Assembly (NCBI GenBank): GCA_023052935.1 | Contig: CM041292.1 | Span: forward strand, 137,220,951 to 137,284,950 | Direction: 5' to 3' | Source of the DNA: Piezodorus guildinii | Taxonomy: Eukaryota > Arthropoda > Insecta > Hemiptera > Pentatomidae | Length of the DNA: 64,000 nucleotides | Shown: one piece after another, positions 1 to 23,856 of the stretch | How positions within the stretch are numbered: position 1 is the first letter of the stretch | Layout: the number at the start of each line of letters is the position of its first letter | Position numbers and translations under genes: made by a program | Notes under the pieces: generated by a model | Seen by the model: the letters and a program-made list of their open reading frames with translations, nothing else | Databases searched by the model: none | Told to the model about the DNA's origin: nothing

Positions 1-806
1 CGAATGGGTAAAACTAGCAGAAGATTTAGGCTGTCTATTTGATAGGGAGTTCGTATCGGTGGCGAGGTGGAATAGTCAAATGATTAATATAATAGCTGCA
101 GCCAAGGAAAATTTTAAAAAAGAACTAGGGATCTCCGTTATGGGTGCCGAACACCATCTAATTTATAAGAAGCTAGATTATGGTGTAAACTACATTAATG
201 ACGAAAACAATATAGAATTAATAAGAATAGTTTTTAATACAAGAGCCGAAATGATATCCCTAAATTGTAAACCATGGATGAGGGAAATAGTTTACACATG
301 CTCAATTTGTAATAGTAAGGAGGACGAAAATATAATTCATTTTTTAGGTAAATGTACGGCATTTAATCATTTTAGGAAAAAGTATTTTGGAGAAAGTATT
401 TTGACTGAAAACAAAATAATAGACATTTTGAATGGAATTAATTGGAACTCACTGTATAAATTTATGAAATGTGCTGTTAACTACAGAAGCTTTTTAATAA
501 AGGAATTCAATTACAATAATTAAATAAACAGAGAATATGTTGTCACAGATAAAGTGTAATTATATTTTGTTTATTCTATTTGGGAAACAAAGATTATCCC
601 TCTATCTTTTTACAATAATGTGTAATGTTTATTTATGTTTTGTTTGTTATTGTAAGCTTATACTTTTGTTTATTAATAATGTATATAAATAAACCAACTT
701 CCATGGAAATCCATGCCAGTATTTTGTGTTCTCTAGACGAATGTAAAGAAAAATGTAAAATTTATTAATAAAACACATTTATCTATCTATCTATCTATCT
801 ATCTAT
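1..806 (+). mobile_element. 3' end of a non-LTR retrotransposon (LINE) with TATC-repeat tail
   Basis: A reading frame is open from base 2 to the TAA at 523. It encodes the C-terminal end of a LINE polyprotein: a basic region, then a Cys/His cluster (CSIC...H...C, about residues 80-100 of the visible part) typical of the segment after the reverse transcriptase in Jockey/CR1/I-type elements. An AT-rich 3' UTR follows, with several AATAAA-like motifs and a tail of (ATCT)n at 781-807. The 5' part lies outside the window. The ORF itself is intact here, so this may be a fairly young copy. Clade assignment is inference. Confidence 0.7.
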
Positions 807-807
807 C
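781..807 (+). repeat. (ATCT)n microsatellite, LINE 3' tail
   Basis: About six to seven tandem ATCT units end the LINE and touch the mariner coding sequence with no spacer. Confidence 0.9.
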
Positions 808-1825
808 ATCAAATTTCTTGCTGCTGAAGATGTAAAACCGGCTGAAATCTTGAGAAGGTTGACTGTACAGTTCGCGGGAGAGACACTTTCTCGTGCCAGT
901 GTTTGCATGTCATAAACAGTTTGTGGAGGGTCGTGATCCTGTTCAGAATGAAAGCCATGACCGCAGACCTTACTCCAGCGTCACAGCAGACAACATCAGC
1001 CGTGTTCGACAGCTTGTTGAAGGTGACAGACATCTAACTACCAGTGCCATTGCAAGTGAGGTTGGGATAAGCTATGGAAGCACTTTTTCCATACTCACAG
1101 AGGAGCTAGGGTTTCGTAAGGTGTATGCCAGGTTGGTTCCTCGACTTCTCACAGCTGAGCAGAAGCTGAACCGTTTGCAGGTCTGTGAAGGTCTTCTTGC
1201 AAGATTTAAGGCTGAGGGAGCCTCATTTCTCACTCACATTATCACCTGTGATGAAACTTGGGTGCCCCATTACACCCCTGAATCAAAACAAGCGAGTATG
1301 GAGTAGAGACTGAAAGAGGAACCTGGACCAGTGAAAGCCAAGTCACGGCTGTCAGCTGGGAATGTTTTGGCTTCCGCGTATTTTGACCAGCGTGGCTTGC
1401 TGCATATTGATTTTTTGCATGAACGCAGGAGTATCAATGCCGCATACTACTGCGACATTTTGAATGAAGTCAGACTTGTATATCGCCGCAAAAGAAGGGA
1501 TCTACCGATTAGAGAAGTGATTCTTCTTCAGGACAATGCTCGCCCGCATACTGCAGCCCTGACGAGAGAAAAATTGGAGCAACTGGGCTGGGAGATGCTG
1601 GACCCTCCCTACAGTCCAGACTTATCACCATGTGACTTTCACCTGTTTGGCTCACTCAAGGAAGCTTTTTGAGGTCAGAGATTCGTCAGTGATGATGAGG
1701 TTGAAGCCTACGTGTTCAATTGGCTGAAGACACAACCTACTTCATTCTATGAGCACGGGATTGGAAAATTACCTATGCGCTGGGAAAAATGTATTTCCAA
1801 ATCAGGAGACTATGTAGAAAAATGA
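808..1825 (+). pseudogene. mariner transposase pseudogene (SETMAR-like subfamily)
   Basis: This encodes most of a mariner (Tc1/mariner, DDD) transposase: an N-terminal helix-turn-helix region from 808, a linker, and the catalytic core. The three acidic residues are seen in CDETW (about 1249-1263), QDNARPH (about 1531-1551) and SPCDFHLF (about 1627-1650). By my count 33 residues separate the second and third Asp, one fewer than the usual 34. Damage: a frameshift near 895-905, where the first frame runs into TAA; a TAG at 1304-1306, where the family has Trp; and a TGA at 1670-1672 after KEAF. The frame continues past this to a natural stop at 1825. The first few codons are missing because the LINE tail abuts them. 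No terminal inverted repeats were found. Confidence 0.85.
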
Positions 1826-2146
1826 GGTGTAATTTTCTTTGCGTTCAAAGTAAAAATTAAAAAATAAGTCTTGTTTATATTTGATTCACCCACGTATAAA
1901 ATATTATTGGCTTGATGAGAAATTAATGCAGGTTTCCTCCTTATCAGTTGTGTAAACAAAGAAAATTTTAACATTATTTCCTTATACACCACAATAAACC
2001 TAATTGAATACCCTCTGTTTCACCATGAATTTAATTAGTTAAAATTGTGTTTTTTTCATTGTGTTTAAAGATTTTGAATTGTTGAAAATGTTAAAGTGCG
2101 ATTTTCATTAAATTAAACAACCATAAAAAAAAAAAAAAAAAAAATG

Positions 2147-2349
2147 TTGCCTACAGACTTCTACTTTCTCAGGCATCGGGACAACATTTTGAGGGAGAAA
2201 ATTAGTCAAAACCAGGATGAAATTGAAAGAAAAATTGTAAGCTTTTTGGATCCAGGAATCCAGATTTTTTTTTTTTTTCTGCTGTAATAAGAGAGCTTGT
2301 TGAACTTTAGCAATAGTGCATTGATTCTGTTAGAAATTACTTTGATTAA
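2147..2349 (+). pseudogene. mariner transposase C-terminal fragment (second, different copy)
   Basis: Translation from 2147 gives PTDFYFLRHRDN, then a basic stretch, then CIDSVRNYFD before TAA at 2347. This matches the family pattern of the last third of a mariner transposase: the third catalytic Asp (here TDF) and a terminal ...YFD motif. Two in-frame stops and a T-run expansion near 2265-2278 interrupt it. It is preceded by a run of about 20 A (2125-2143). It is more decayed than the copy at 808, and its sequence is from another subfamily. Confidence 0.65.
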
Positions 2350-2675
2350 ATGTTTATTGTTAAAGTGAAAATATGTTGTATTTTCAATGACTAGTGATTA
2401 AAAACCTGCATTGATTTTGCATCAACCCGATATTATATCTGTTTTATTTTTTTATTATTAGACACTTTCCTCTATAATCAAATATGTTATCCATTATACA
2501 TTTTGTGTTTGATTCTACCCTGTTGCTAACACATTTATTTATTTTTGTTTATAATTGCTCATTTACAAAACTTTTATTAAATAGAAATAAAACTTTACAA
2601 GCCTTACAAATTAAATAAAAATAATGATTAATATAGTTGGTATTTAAAGTAAGTGGTTTATTCTATACTTTTCAG
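2350..2675. other. AT-rich spacer/intron upstream of the first visible PRPF4B exon
   Basis: No gene or repeat is recognised. The last bases form a pyrimidine tract and the AG splice acceptor at 2674-2675. More 5' PRPF4B exons are expected but were not found in the window. Confidence 0.4.
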
Positions 2676-14744
<12,069 letters not shown>

Positions 14745-15459
14745 AGACTTTATCTGAGTGTGGAGGTAAAGATCATCACTGCGGCACTCACAACAATTCA
14801 AAGAGAAAAATGAATTCATAATTTGTTTTAAAACAATGTTAAGTAGGCGAAATTCGTTGATTAAAAAAACAAAAAAAAAAACTTCAATTTTTCAGAAAGA
14901 AGGACTTATAAGTGTTCAATTTTTCTTTCTGTTTGTTCAATATTTATTTATTGACTATAAATTCTTTTTTCCTTCATTTTTTATTTTTATTTTTTAATTT
15001 TGGGATATATTTCATGTATATAATTGTTGAATACTTTCCTTCATTTTTTTCCCTTTCCCTTGTAAACTAAGTGTATTATAAAAGTAATTAAATTCTAAAT
15101 ATTTAATTACATACAAAATTAAATACATGTATATATTTTAAAACTATAATTTTCAATGTAGTTTTATTAATTGATAGTGTTATGAATTTTATAGAATAAA
15201 TTAAAAAGAAAATGTTTATGCTTTCTGGAAATAAAACTTAATTATGTTACTTGTGTTCTATAATTTTCCAACTGAATAATACAAATTCTTCTTTATTTTT
15301 TTTTCTACCCCCCTATTTTTTTATTTTACAACATGAATCTGTTTATATATCAAACTTATTAATGAGTTAATAAAGAAAAAATTCTTTAGTGAAAATCATT
15401 ATGATTATGACAATTTAAATAGTTTTCATTTATATCACATTTATTAACTTTTGTTTTAG
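14745..15459. other. PRPF4B 3' UTR and intergenic AT-rich DNA
   Basis: No repeat or ORF is recognised. Several AATAAA-like motifs occur (for example about 15228 and 15369). Which one ends the PRPF4B transcript cannot be told from sequence. Confidence 0.4.
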
Positions 15460-18400
15460 ACACCTATTATGAATGTTGTTTCTGTTACAGAAGTTGATGA
15501 GAGGTGTCTCTGCGACAATCCTCAACTGTTAGCCGGTCAAAGGTTTTACCGAAACAGGCTTATGAAGGTTATAATAATGACCAAGATTAAATATATTACC
15601 AATCCTCTTGAAGTTTACTATAAGTCTCTTTCAAAACTCAAACTTTTTTTTTTTTTTTTTTTTTTTTTTATCTTTAATTACTAAATTTACTTTATGTAAT
15701 CAGTTTTAATGTTATTCGCGACTAAAGTTTTGAGTTATGAAAGATAATAATTACTTTTTTAATTATTCATTATTGCATGCAGAAGTAGTAGCTTACAATT
15801 GTTACAGAATTTCTATTAATTTTACTGATAGTAGTATTCTTTAACTTGCTGATCATTAATAACATTAGTATTATTTGATTTTCCTAAATAACCCATTATT
15901 TTATTTTTTCTTGAATTTACATTTCTTCTAAACAAATTGTTCCGTTGGGTTTCACAGGACAGGGGGTTGGTCAAGAGAGTGCCACCGCCCTGGTGTTAGT
16001 TTGTCAGGCCACATTGCAGTAGGTATTATCTTTGACAACATTCAGTCAACAGTAAGTCTATTCTGATATCTTCTTTCCATTGAAAAAGAAAAACTAAGTA
16101 CATTTTAAACTATATTTTCTCATGAGAAAATCTTAATTAAGTTTTGATTTGCTTAATTGCTTCCCTCCTAGGTATGCCTGTGCTTAATTAGCTGATTCAT
16201 TGGACTATAGCAAGCTTGAAGATAACAGGTTGTATTGGTTCTAATATTCAGCATTACGTTTTTTTTTAATCATTAAAAAAATTTAATTGCTTATTAGTAT
16301 TGATGACTATTTAGATTTTAATCTTTTTGCCTTATTGAAGTATTTGATTATTAATGTTAAATTTTTTATGTTTCATAGAATTTCTATTCCTGAGAACCGT
16401 AACTTTATTCACAAGTTTTGTGACCCGAGTTCATGATAGTTTTATTTATTGACATAGATACTCATTAGTCATAAATAAAATGTCTGTAAATTTTCCATTT
16501 CCTTTACATATTCCGTTTTGTTAAAATCAACTGGTCTAATTTTTTTAATGTCCTTTGATTACTTAAATGACAATTATTGCTATTATCATTCATTTTTAGC
16601 GGATACTTCACGAAGTAAGTAAGCAATGATTATCTTCTTTATTGTGTAATGTATTATGTATTAACGTTTATCCATTTTCAGAAAATATTTCCAACCATTC
16701 AGGCAGTAATTAACCTAAATCCATTAAATTTTATTTCATATAAAATTAATCACCTACCGTTTTCAACAATATTTTCATAGACAAATTGTATATAATGATA
16801 TAAAAGTATTTTGTTGAAATATTGTAATATTTTCAGTTGTTACTATTAAAAAAAGTCAGGTGCATGTTCACTTGCCTCTGTCCGATTAAAGAATTTTCAA
16901 ATACAGTTAGAGAAAATCTGGTGCACGCAACTCACGACTTTCACTTACCTCTGTTATTAATATCACTTTAAGAATTTTTAAACAAATTTAGAAACAAAAA
17001 TAAATTGTTAAAGAATTATTTACATTTGATTTTTATAGATAGATGTGTTTTATTAAATAATATGTCATAATATTATCTACGAAATTCAGTAAGTTTTTTT
17101 TCATCACTCCGTGTTAAAACTACTAGGAGCGTCAGGCGATGACAGCGCCATCCAGTGGCCAAGCCGTGAAACAATTGCATTAAAAAATATTTATTCAGTT
17201 TTCTCCTTTAGTTGGATATCAAATTCATTCAACTTATATATTTACCTGAAAATTAAAGGTACTTTAGAGGAAGAAAATTTAAAATATCTGCATTTAAGCA
17301 CCATCAGACTATTTCAATCAGAATGAAACCTACACGACATTAGAGCCCATTAAATTGTACATTGATACAGTGAGTTTAATCAAAATCATTCAAGCCGTTT
17401 TTGAAAAAATTGCAAAAAGGTGCTAAATGCATGGGATAAAGTAGGATTTCCCGTGTGCTGATTTTAGTGAAAAAAAAAGTTGCTGTAACATCTCGGGCGT
17501 ATAGTAGTCTTAAATATGAAATTTCAGTCGGTACGACTTTTTGTTTTTGTGCTAGAGTTACCACACACAGACCTTTTTGCAGGACTTGGTTATTTGGACT
17601 CAGGGGACCCTAAAATGTATATTTCTGTTGAAAACTGGAATTCAAAAATTTTCACGATCGCAATACTTTCCCTTACTATATATTTCATATATACGCAAGT
17701 GAAAATATTAAAAATGAGTGAAAATAGTAAAAAAATAATTAAATTGAATTTCTAAAGAAGCATGTGTTTTATTAAAAAAATCTATTATATTATCATCCAA
17801 AACAATCAGTTAGTTTTATCAGCTTGTCATCATTCTTTATTAACTTTTACAATTTTGTGTTTGATGTAATATTTTTCTAAAGCCTTTATCTTTCCAATGG
17901 TAATTTATGGTATTTACTTTAAAAAACAAAAAATTGCATTAAAAAAAAATTTGTTTGCAGTTTTCTCCTTTAGTTCATCATCGAATTCATTCAACTTAAT
18001 ATATAAGTTCAACTTAATATATAAAATATAAACCTGTTTTTTATCAATGATAACAAGATGATATGATTATTTTTATATAATCTACAAAATTAAAGGTACT
18101 TTAGAAGAAGAAAATTTAAAATATCGAGATTTAAGTCCTGTAAGACTATTTCAATCAGAATGGAACCTTTATGATATTAAAGCCCATTAAATTTTACATC
18201 GATATAGTGAGTTAAATGAAAATTGTAAAAAGTGGGAAATACATGGTATGTATAAAATGGCTCTTCTGGTTAGCTGATTTTGATGAAAAAGTTTCTATAA
18301 CATCTCAGGCGTATAGTTGCCTAAATATGAAATTTCAGTTTCATGGGACTTTTCGTTTTCACGCTGGAATTACCACACAGAGACAGACAGACAGACACAC

Positions 18401-20352
18401 ACACACAGAACTTTTTGAGGGACATGGTCATTTGGTCTCAGAGGATCCCAAAACTTGTGTATTTCTGTTGAAAACTCAAATTCCAAAATTTTCAAGATTG
18501 CAATACTTTCCCTTACTATATATTTCATATATAGGTAAGTAAAACTAAACTATATTGAAGTCTCTTGATTTATTCTTTATATTCAAAAATAAAAATGAAA
18601 AAAGTAATAATTTTCTTATCTGTAATTTATTTTCTAGTCTAAATGATGTAATCAACTATAAACAAGTGGACGACTAGTTATTGGTTTTTCTGAAAAGTTA
18701 GTAGAGATTTTTAAAATAAAATTTACTTTTTATTTTTTCTATTAAAAATGAATCACAAAGCTAATGTTTATTTATATGCCTGTAATCCTCATGGAATTAA
18801 CTAGGTTAAGCTGGATTCATCTTTACTAAGGCTCAGTAGTGTAGTTTATTTACTAAGGCTCAGTAATGTAGTTTATTGCAAACCAACATGAGTGACGATT
18901 CAGTTCATTTTCAGCATATTATGCTGTTATTTTTAAAAAAAGGGAAAAACGTAGCCCAAACTGCAAGAATGATTCATGCCGTGTATGGCAGCGATTCAAT
19001 TGGTTCAGATGTGGTTTTCACCAGATTTCAATTTGGAAGACCAACCCCGGGCTGGTTCAACTCTTGACATCGAGGATATTATAACGGTCATTGCAAACAA
19101 TCCACAAATATCCACTCCATGAGATAGCTGCAGAGTTAAGAGGCTGCAAATCGACCGTTTTTGATCATCTGAAGAAGACCAGATACATCTGTTGTTACGA
19201 CGTTTGGGTTCCCCATGTGCTCAGTGAAAGGAACCTTATTGAAAGGATTTCATGTTGTTTTTTGCCGCTGAAAACAAATTTGGAGGATCCATTTTTGAAA
19301 CGAGTTGTTACTGGTGATAAAAAGTGGATTCTCTACATCAACGCTAGCCGAAAAAAATCTTGGGGTTGCCTGGAACGATGCCGCTCACAACACCAGGGTC
19401 GGCTTGCATCCAAGAAAGGTGATGTTCAGTATTTGGTGGGATTGGAAGGGACCTATACATTTTGAGCTACTTCCACAAAAACAAACTATAAATAAGGACT
19501 TTTAATGCGCCCAGTTAGATCAATTGAAGTCAGCAATTGAAAAGAAACAGCCAGAGTTGGCAAATTGGAAAGGAGTGCTATTCCACCAAGACAATGCTAG
19601 GCTCCATGTGTCTTCAAGGTCTCAGCAAAAGTTATTACGCTTCTGGTGGTTTTCAGGTTTTACCTCACCCACCGTACCCTCCTGACATTGTTCTTTCGGA
19701 TTTCCATCTTTTCTGTTCTCTCGAAAATTTTCTACAAGGGAAATCCTACTTTTCAGAAGATGATGTCAAAACAGACCTTTTATTGTTCTTCAGGAGTAAG
19801 GATAGTGTTTTTGGAAAAAAACGATAATGGACCTTCCAAGCCATGGGAAAGGGTAGTCGCTAACAGCGGTAACTATTTTGTAAATTAAATAAATAAATTT
19901 TAAGCTGTTCATCAATTTTAATTTTTGTTTAAATTTCTCTACGAACTTTTCAGACAACCCAATACAATCAAGAAACTTTAAGGAACACTATTTACAGTTT
20001 TCTTTCCATTTTCTGTTTCTTAACACTGTTTCACTATCACCCCACAATTTATCTTATTCAGCCACAAATTTTACATAAACTGCACTGACAATATATTTTT
20101 ATCTCTTATTATATAGGCATGGTTAAACCTTACGTATAGATAGTTACCATATTATAAACCGACCATTTCTACTATGTCAGCTATATCACTTTGTTCATCC
20201 TCTCATCGAGTCATTAAATAACTACATCAGAATATTTTAATGGTCAGCTGGTATCATTATTTCATATTGGATTGATTACTGGGAGTCTATTTTGGACTTT
20301 GACATCTCATCATTTTAAAGTTGAATATAATAAAGAAACTAAAATTTTTACA

Positions 20353-20419
<67 letters not shown>

Positions 20420-20690
20420 AATATATTTTACTTTAGCTTTACATATCTTTTCCATTATTATATAATGCACTGTTAAGAAATAAGAGATAAGCTATTTTTG
20501 TATAGATGAGGCGTACTCAGAGGAGCATTTAGCACTGGCAGGCAGCACCTTGACAAGTGTTGTAGGAAGAGATAATGCAAATCGAGATGTAGTGCAGAGC
20601 TGGATACAGTTTGTTGCACCACGCCAATCTGTTATTCGTGAATATGATATAGAAATTGAGAAGCCATTTTTTTTCTATACTTATTTTTAA
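15460..20690 (+). CDS. Fragments of an unidentified multi-exon gene
   Basis: I see candidate exons, not a full model. 15460-15542 follows a TTTTGTTTTAG acceptor and reads TPIMNVVSVTEVDERCLCDN..., ending in phase 2 at a weak GTTTTA donor. 15958-16051 (acceptor TTTCACAG, donor GTAAGT) is phase-compatible and reads TGGWSRECHRPGVSLSG..., open for 31 codons. 16600-16614 is a 15-nt microexon candidate with acceptor CATTTTTAG and donor GTAAGT. 20506-20690 follows TTTTGTATAG and reads DEAYSEEHLALAGSTL..., with a TAA at 20688-20690 and an AATAAA about 15 nt later; it looks like a terminal exon, but its phase shows that at least one intermediate exon is missing. The exons are clearly richer in G and C than the flanks. 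Whether all belong to one gene is inference. No domain recognised. Confidence 0.45.
16830..17755 (+). repeat. Unclassified dispersed repeat (family U), copy 1
   Basis: Non-coding unit of about 0.7-0.9 kb. Landmarks in order: aaaggtactttagaggaag, a block around gcccattaaattgtacattgat, tatgaaatttcagtc, a block around accacacacagacct, ggtcatttgg-like and cttactatatatttcatata. The next copy follows directly at 17760. The stretch 16860-17055 recurs inverted at about 60536-60705. Further copies lie at 58930-60705 (minus) and 60710-61610 (plus). No ORF or terminal repeats support a class. Confidence 0.75.
17760..18545 (+). repeat. Unclassified dispersed repeat (family U), copy 2, tandem
   Basis: It repeats copy 1 in the same orientation: gaaaatttaaaatat, a block around cccattaaattttacatcgat, catctcaggcgtatagt, tatgaaatttcagtttcat, an added (GACA)n/(CA)n stretch at about 18378-18408, then cccttactatatatttcat. 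It differs from copy 1 by many substitutions, so the tandem arrangement is not recent. Confidence 0.75.
18681..19962 (+). mobile_element. Complete but inactive mariner element (mauritiana-like)
   Basis: 1282 bp flanked by TA (18679-18680, 19963-19964). The ends form imperfect inverted repeats of about 30 bp sharing CTGAAAAGTT and GTAGAGA. The transposase starts at the ATG near 18887 (MSDDSVHFQHIM) and carries the linker, WVPHxLSE, GDKKWILY, FHQDNA and LSDFHLF, so all three catalytic Asp are still visible. Several frameshifts and stops split it (for example TGA near 19065 and TAA near 19490). It cannot encode a transposase, but its ends may still be recognisable to one supplied in trans. It lies between exons of the unidentified gene. 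Confidence 0.9.
20356..20414. repeat. (AT)n microsatellite
   Basis: About 29 uninterrupted AT units. Confidence 0.95.
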
Positions 20691-20699
20691 ATAATGATG

Positions 20700-22390
20700 A
20701 AACAAATAAATTTCCTAAAGTATAATTATATGTTCTGAACTGTTTATTAACATTTCAAAGTTGTGTGGTGTTAAAAATATTATGAATATAAAATAAAAAA
20801 CTAATTGAAAGAATATGGCCATTTCATTTTTCCCCTTCCATACCCATTTTTATAGCATGATTTGTTTACCACTATTGTTCAGTGTTCCTGAACTTAAGCC
20901 ATAAAATGTTTAGAAAATCAATGAAAAAGTAAATATTAATAATTTTCTGTATAGCCAGTTTTGATAAGAGGAAGAGAATCCTTCATAGTCAATATTAGAT
21001 TGTGGCATGAAATATTATCAATTTTATGCTAATTTAAAAATAATTTTCAGTTCTACTTGGTAGTTTTAGTTTAAAAAATAAAAAACTGCCTTGGCTTGTA
21101 ACAAGAATTACTCAGGCATAGCAACATTGAATTGCGTGTGCGTGGTAACTGCTAATAACTAAAATATACCTTTATTGTGTTTATAAATTTTAATAATTTT
21201 CCGAGAACAATATTTAACAGATTGCAGTGGGTTCTTGGGGCCTAGATCTATATACTATCTTCATTCCATGGCTCACCTTAGCAATTTATTTCAATTGCGG
21301 TCACTAAATTGTTTGTCCATTATGTCAATAAAAAGTAATACAATGATTCGGGTTAAGTACTGTATCATTTTAGAAAATATTCAGTAATTTTTATTTTATT
21401 TTTTTTGAACTAATAACTTGATTATTTTTTCATTGAAATCTAGATTGGATTTTTACATTATGGAAGCAGATGTTTTAGTATGCATTAGAGTTGAATTGAT
21501 TATGAACTTTTGGAAAGAACTTCAATCTTCAAAGGCTTGTGTGTCATTTTAGAAAGGCAGACTTCTCCCTTTTCCCCTTCCAAGGACTCATACCAACATA
21601 GTGGATAAAACTACCAAATTTTGCGTCTCAGGATATGCTATTATATGTTAGCCCAGCAGCCCTCTCAAACTAAAAAATTAATTTTCTAAAATAAGATGTA
21701 GAATAGTCTGCAGATCTTGACCACCTTGGATAATTTAATTTCATATTAACTAATTCTGGAATAATTTATCTCCTTGATTATTATGATATGTATTTCTTTT
21801 TAGGCCATACCCGTGAGATAAGACATTTTGAACTTCAAACCACAAAAAAAAAAAAAAATCTGGCACATTTGAACCTGTGACCTTGAGTATGGAGGACTGT
21901 TATGAAGCCACTACACCACAATTGACACACAAGATTGAATATCATATGATGTTGGCAAATGGCACTATTATCCTAAAATACTGACAAAATATTGTTTGTA
22001 CACAAAGAATGTTAATTTTCAATTAAAATATTTATAGCTATTCATTCTTAAGATTCACTGTGTAACTGGATTACTGGAGCAACTTCAGTAATGGGTATAC
22101 TCTGAACAGAAATCAAATTGTAATCATTTATACGGTAAAGCAATAACTTTTGTTGAACTCCTCACAAAACTTTTCTTACAGGTAGGTATTACATTTTGTT
22201 TAAATGTTTTCTTTCTCTTCTTGAATTTTGTTGAGTTGTTCCCGATCATTTGGTTCATATCTCATTGTTGGATCTACTATTAGTGCTTCCTTCTCTATGG
22301 CACTAAATGCTAAGATGTAAAAAAGTCACACAAAACATTTCTTGAAAACATTGTTCCATCTAGAAGTTCCACAGTTTCCTTTTTGATGTG
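20700..22390. other. AT-rich intergenic DNA
   Basis: No gene seen. About 21840-21930 contains a minus-strand SINE head remnant: a poly-A stretch, then catttgaacctgtgacctt (B-box complement) and gaagccactacacc. Confidence 0.4.
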
Positions 22391-22930
22391 TTTTTGTTGG
22401 CAGATAACAAGAAGCATGTTATGTGGACATTTTCATGCGGGTTTCGGACTCGACTGCATCTGTGGCAGAGGAGTCGAACAGCTTCATTCACCTGAGACTC
22501 CATGAAGTGGTGCATAGTTTATGCTGAGTTTTAATGCCATGGTCCACTCTGATTCTGTATGAATCTTTTAACAGCATAAATCTATTGACACTTGGACTGG
22601 TTTTAAAATATACCATGTCTACACCCTGCCACTTGCATTGGCTCCACCCCTAAAAAGATTTCTCCCTTAAATATTGCTTTACTTTCATGACTGAGAGGGG
22701 CCTCCTTTGTATCACTTTCCAACCCTTTAGTCCGGTGCACTCTTTAATCTCATCCAAAAAGTTGAAATTTTTTTTAAACAAGACTTCAGTTACTTTGGCC
22801 AATCTTTGGGAAATTGCCCAATGCTGAAGAGGAGCTTACCATGGACACCACAAAAGCTCGAGACCCATGTATCGTCGTGACAAATATAGCATAGAGGAGC
22901 AGGAGTTGGCCAATGGTGTAATCCAGAAAA
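22390..22930 (-). mobile_element. Possible LINE C-terminal remnant, antisense
   Basis: The minus-strand translation around 22400-22650 contains FKTSPSVNRFMLLKDSYRI and a Cys/His-poor tail. This resembles the region after the reverse transcriptase in R2-like LINEs. It is heavily broken. The segment stands out by base composition, but the assignment is weak. Confidence 0.25.
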
Positions 22931-23329
22931 ACTGATACCCCAAAGTCAGCATTATTAATAAGAGGATGTGAGATATATTATTGTCTTACATTCAGAATTT
23001 TGTGCGATTTAAAGAGAATCATTTGATGATGCGCAAACTTGTACTTTAATAAAGCTAAATACAGACTTTAAAGATTTAGTTCTTTTTAGGAAATTGTAGC
23101 TTTTTATTTACTTCTGTTATTGGATTATTAATATATCTCCTATATTTTACCAAGCCCTTTGACTAATATTTGAATGAATCCTATTCCAAATTTATAATAC
23201 CAAATTCTATAGTAAAAAAAATCAGACTACTTTTACTAAAGTACATTAATAATAATTACATCTTTGGCAAAAATGATATAGGGAACCTTAAATTACTGAT
23301 ACCTAAAATGGTCTTAAAATAAGGAAGCC

Positions 23330-23515
23330 TGTTGCTAGTATGCTAATCTACAAATCCAAAGGTTTTGAGTACAAATCTGTCCTTGGACTTCTTCAAACAT
23401 AAATTTAAAGGAGATTCACTCAGCCTCCCCTGGGTAAGGGAGACCTGCCAGGCAACTAATGACAACTTACATAATTAGCCATAGAGAGTGACTCTATAGT
23501 AAAGGACCTACTAGA
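23330..23515 (+). mobile_element. SINE family C, decayed plus copy
   Basis: It matches the reverse of 6339-6638: ggagattcactcagcctcccc, gggtaagggagacct, then cataattagccatagagagt. The head and tail are degraded. Confidence 0.55.
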
Positions 23516-23856
23516 CCTTTTGTGACAGAAAAAAAAAATTAGTAATTTTCTACTAAATTTATATTCTGTATCAATGACAATGGTGAAGTTACAGTCTATC
23601 TGTAATTAATTGTTTGATTTTCTTTGTAGTGAATGACTTATTTTGGACTGTTCTTTACCTATATTTCTATATAATTGACTCATGGAGGGATTTCTTTTCA
23701 TATCATTATTTGTACATATCTAATTATTTTATCTATATTTGTGATTAAAAGGAGGAGTGCCAGTAATCATTAATAATAATTGTTAGTCAGAGACATTTGT
23801 ATTAATCCTGATGTGATCATGGTTTATTTCAGTTATCTTAATTGATTTCATTTACT

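Noticed and set aside
15544..15684. Extension of the 15460 exon through the T-run to a stop
   Set aside because: The translation becomes a Phe run, and the downstream exon at 15958 fits the phase only if splicing occurs at 15542.
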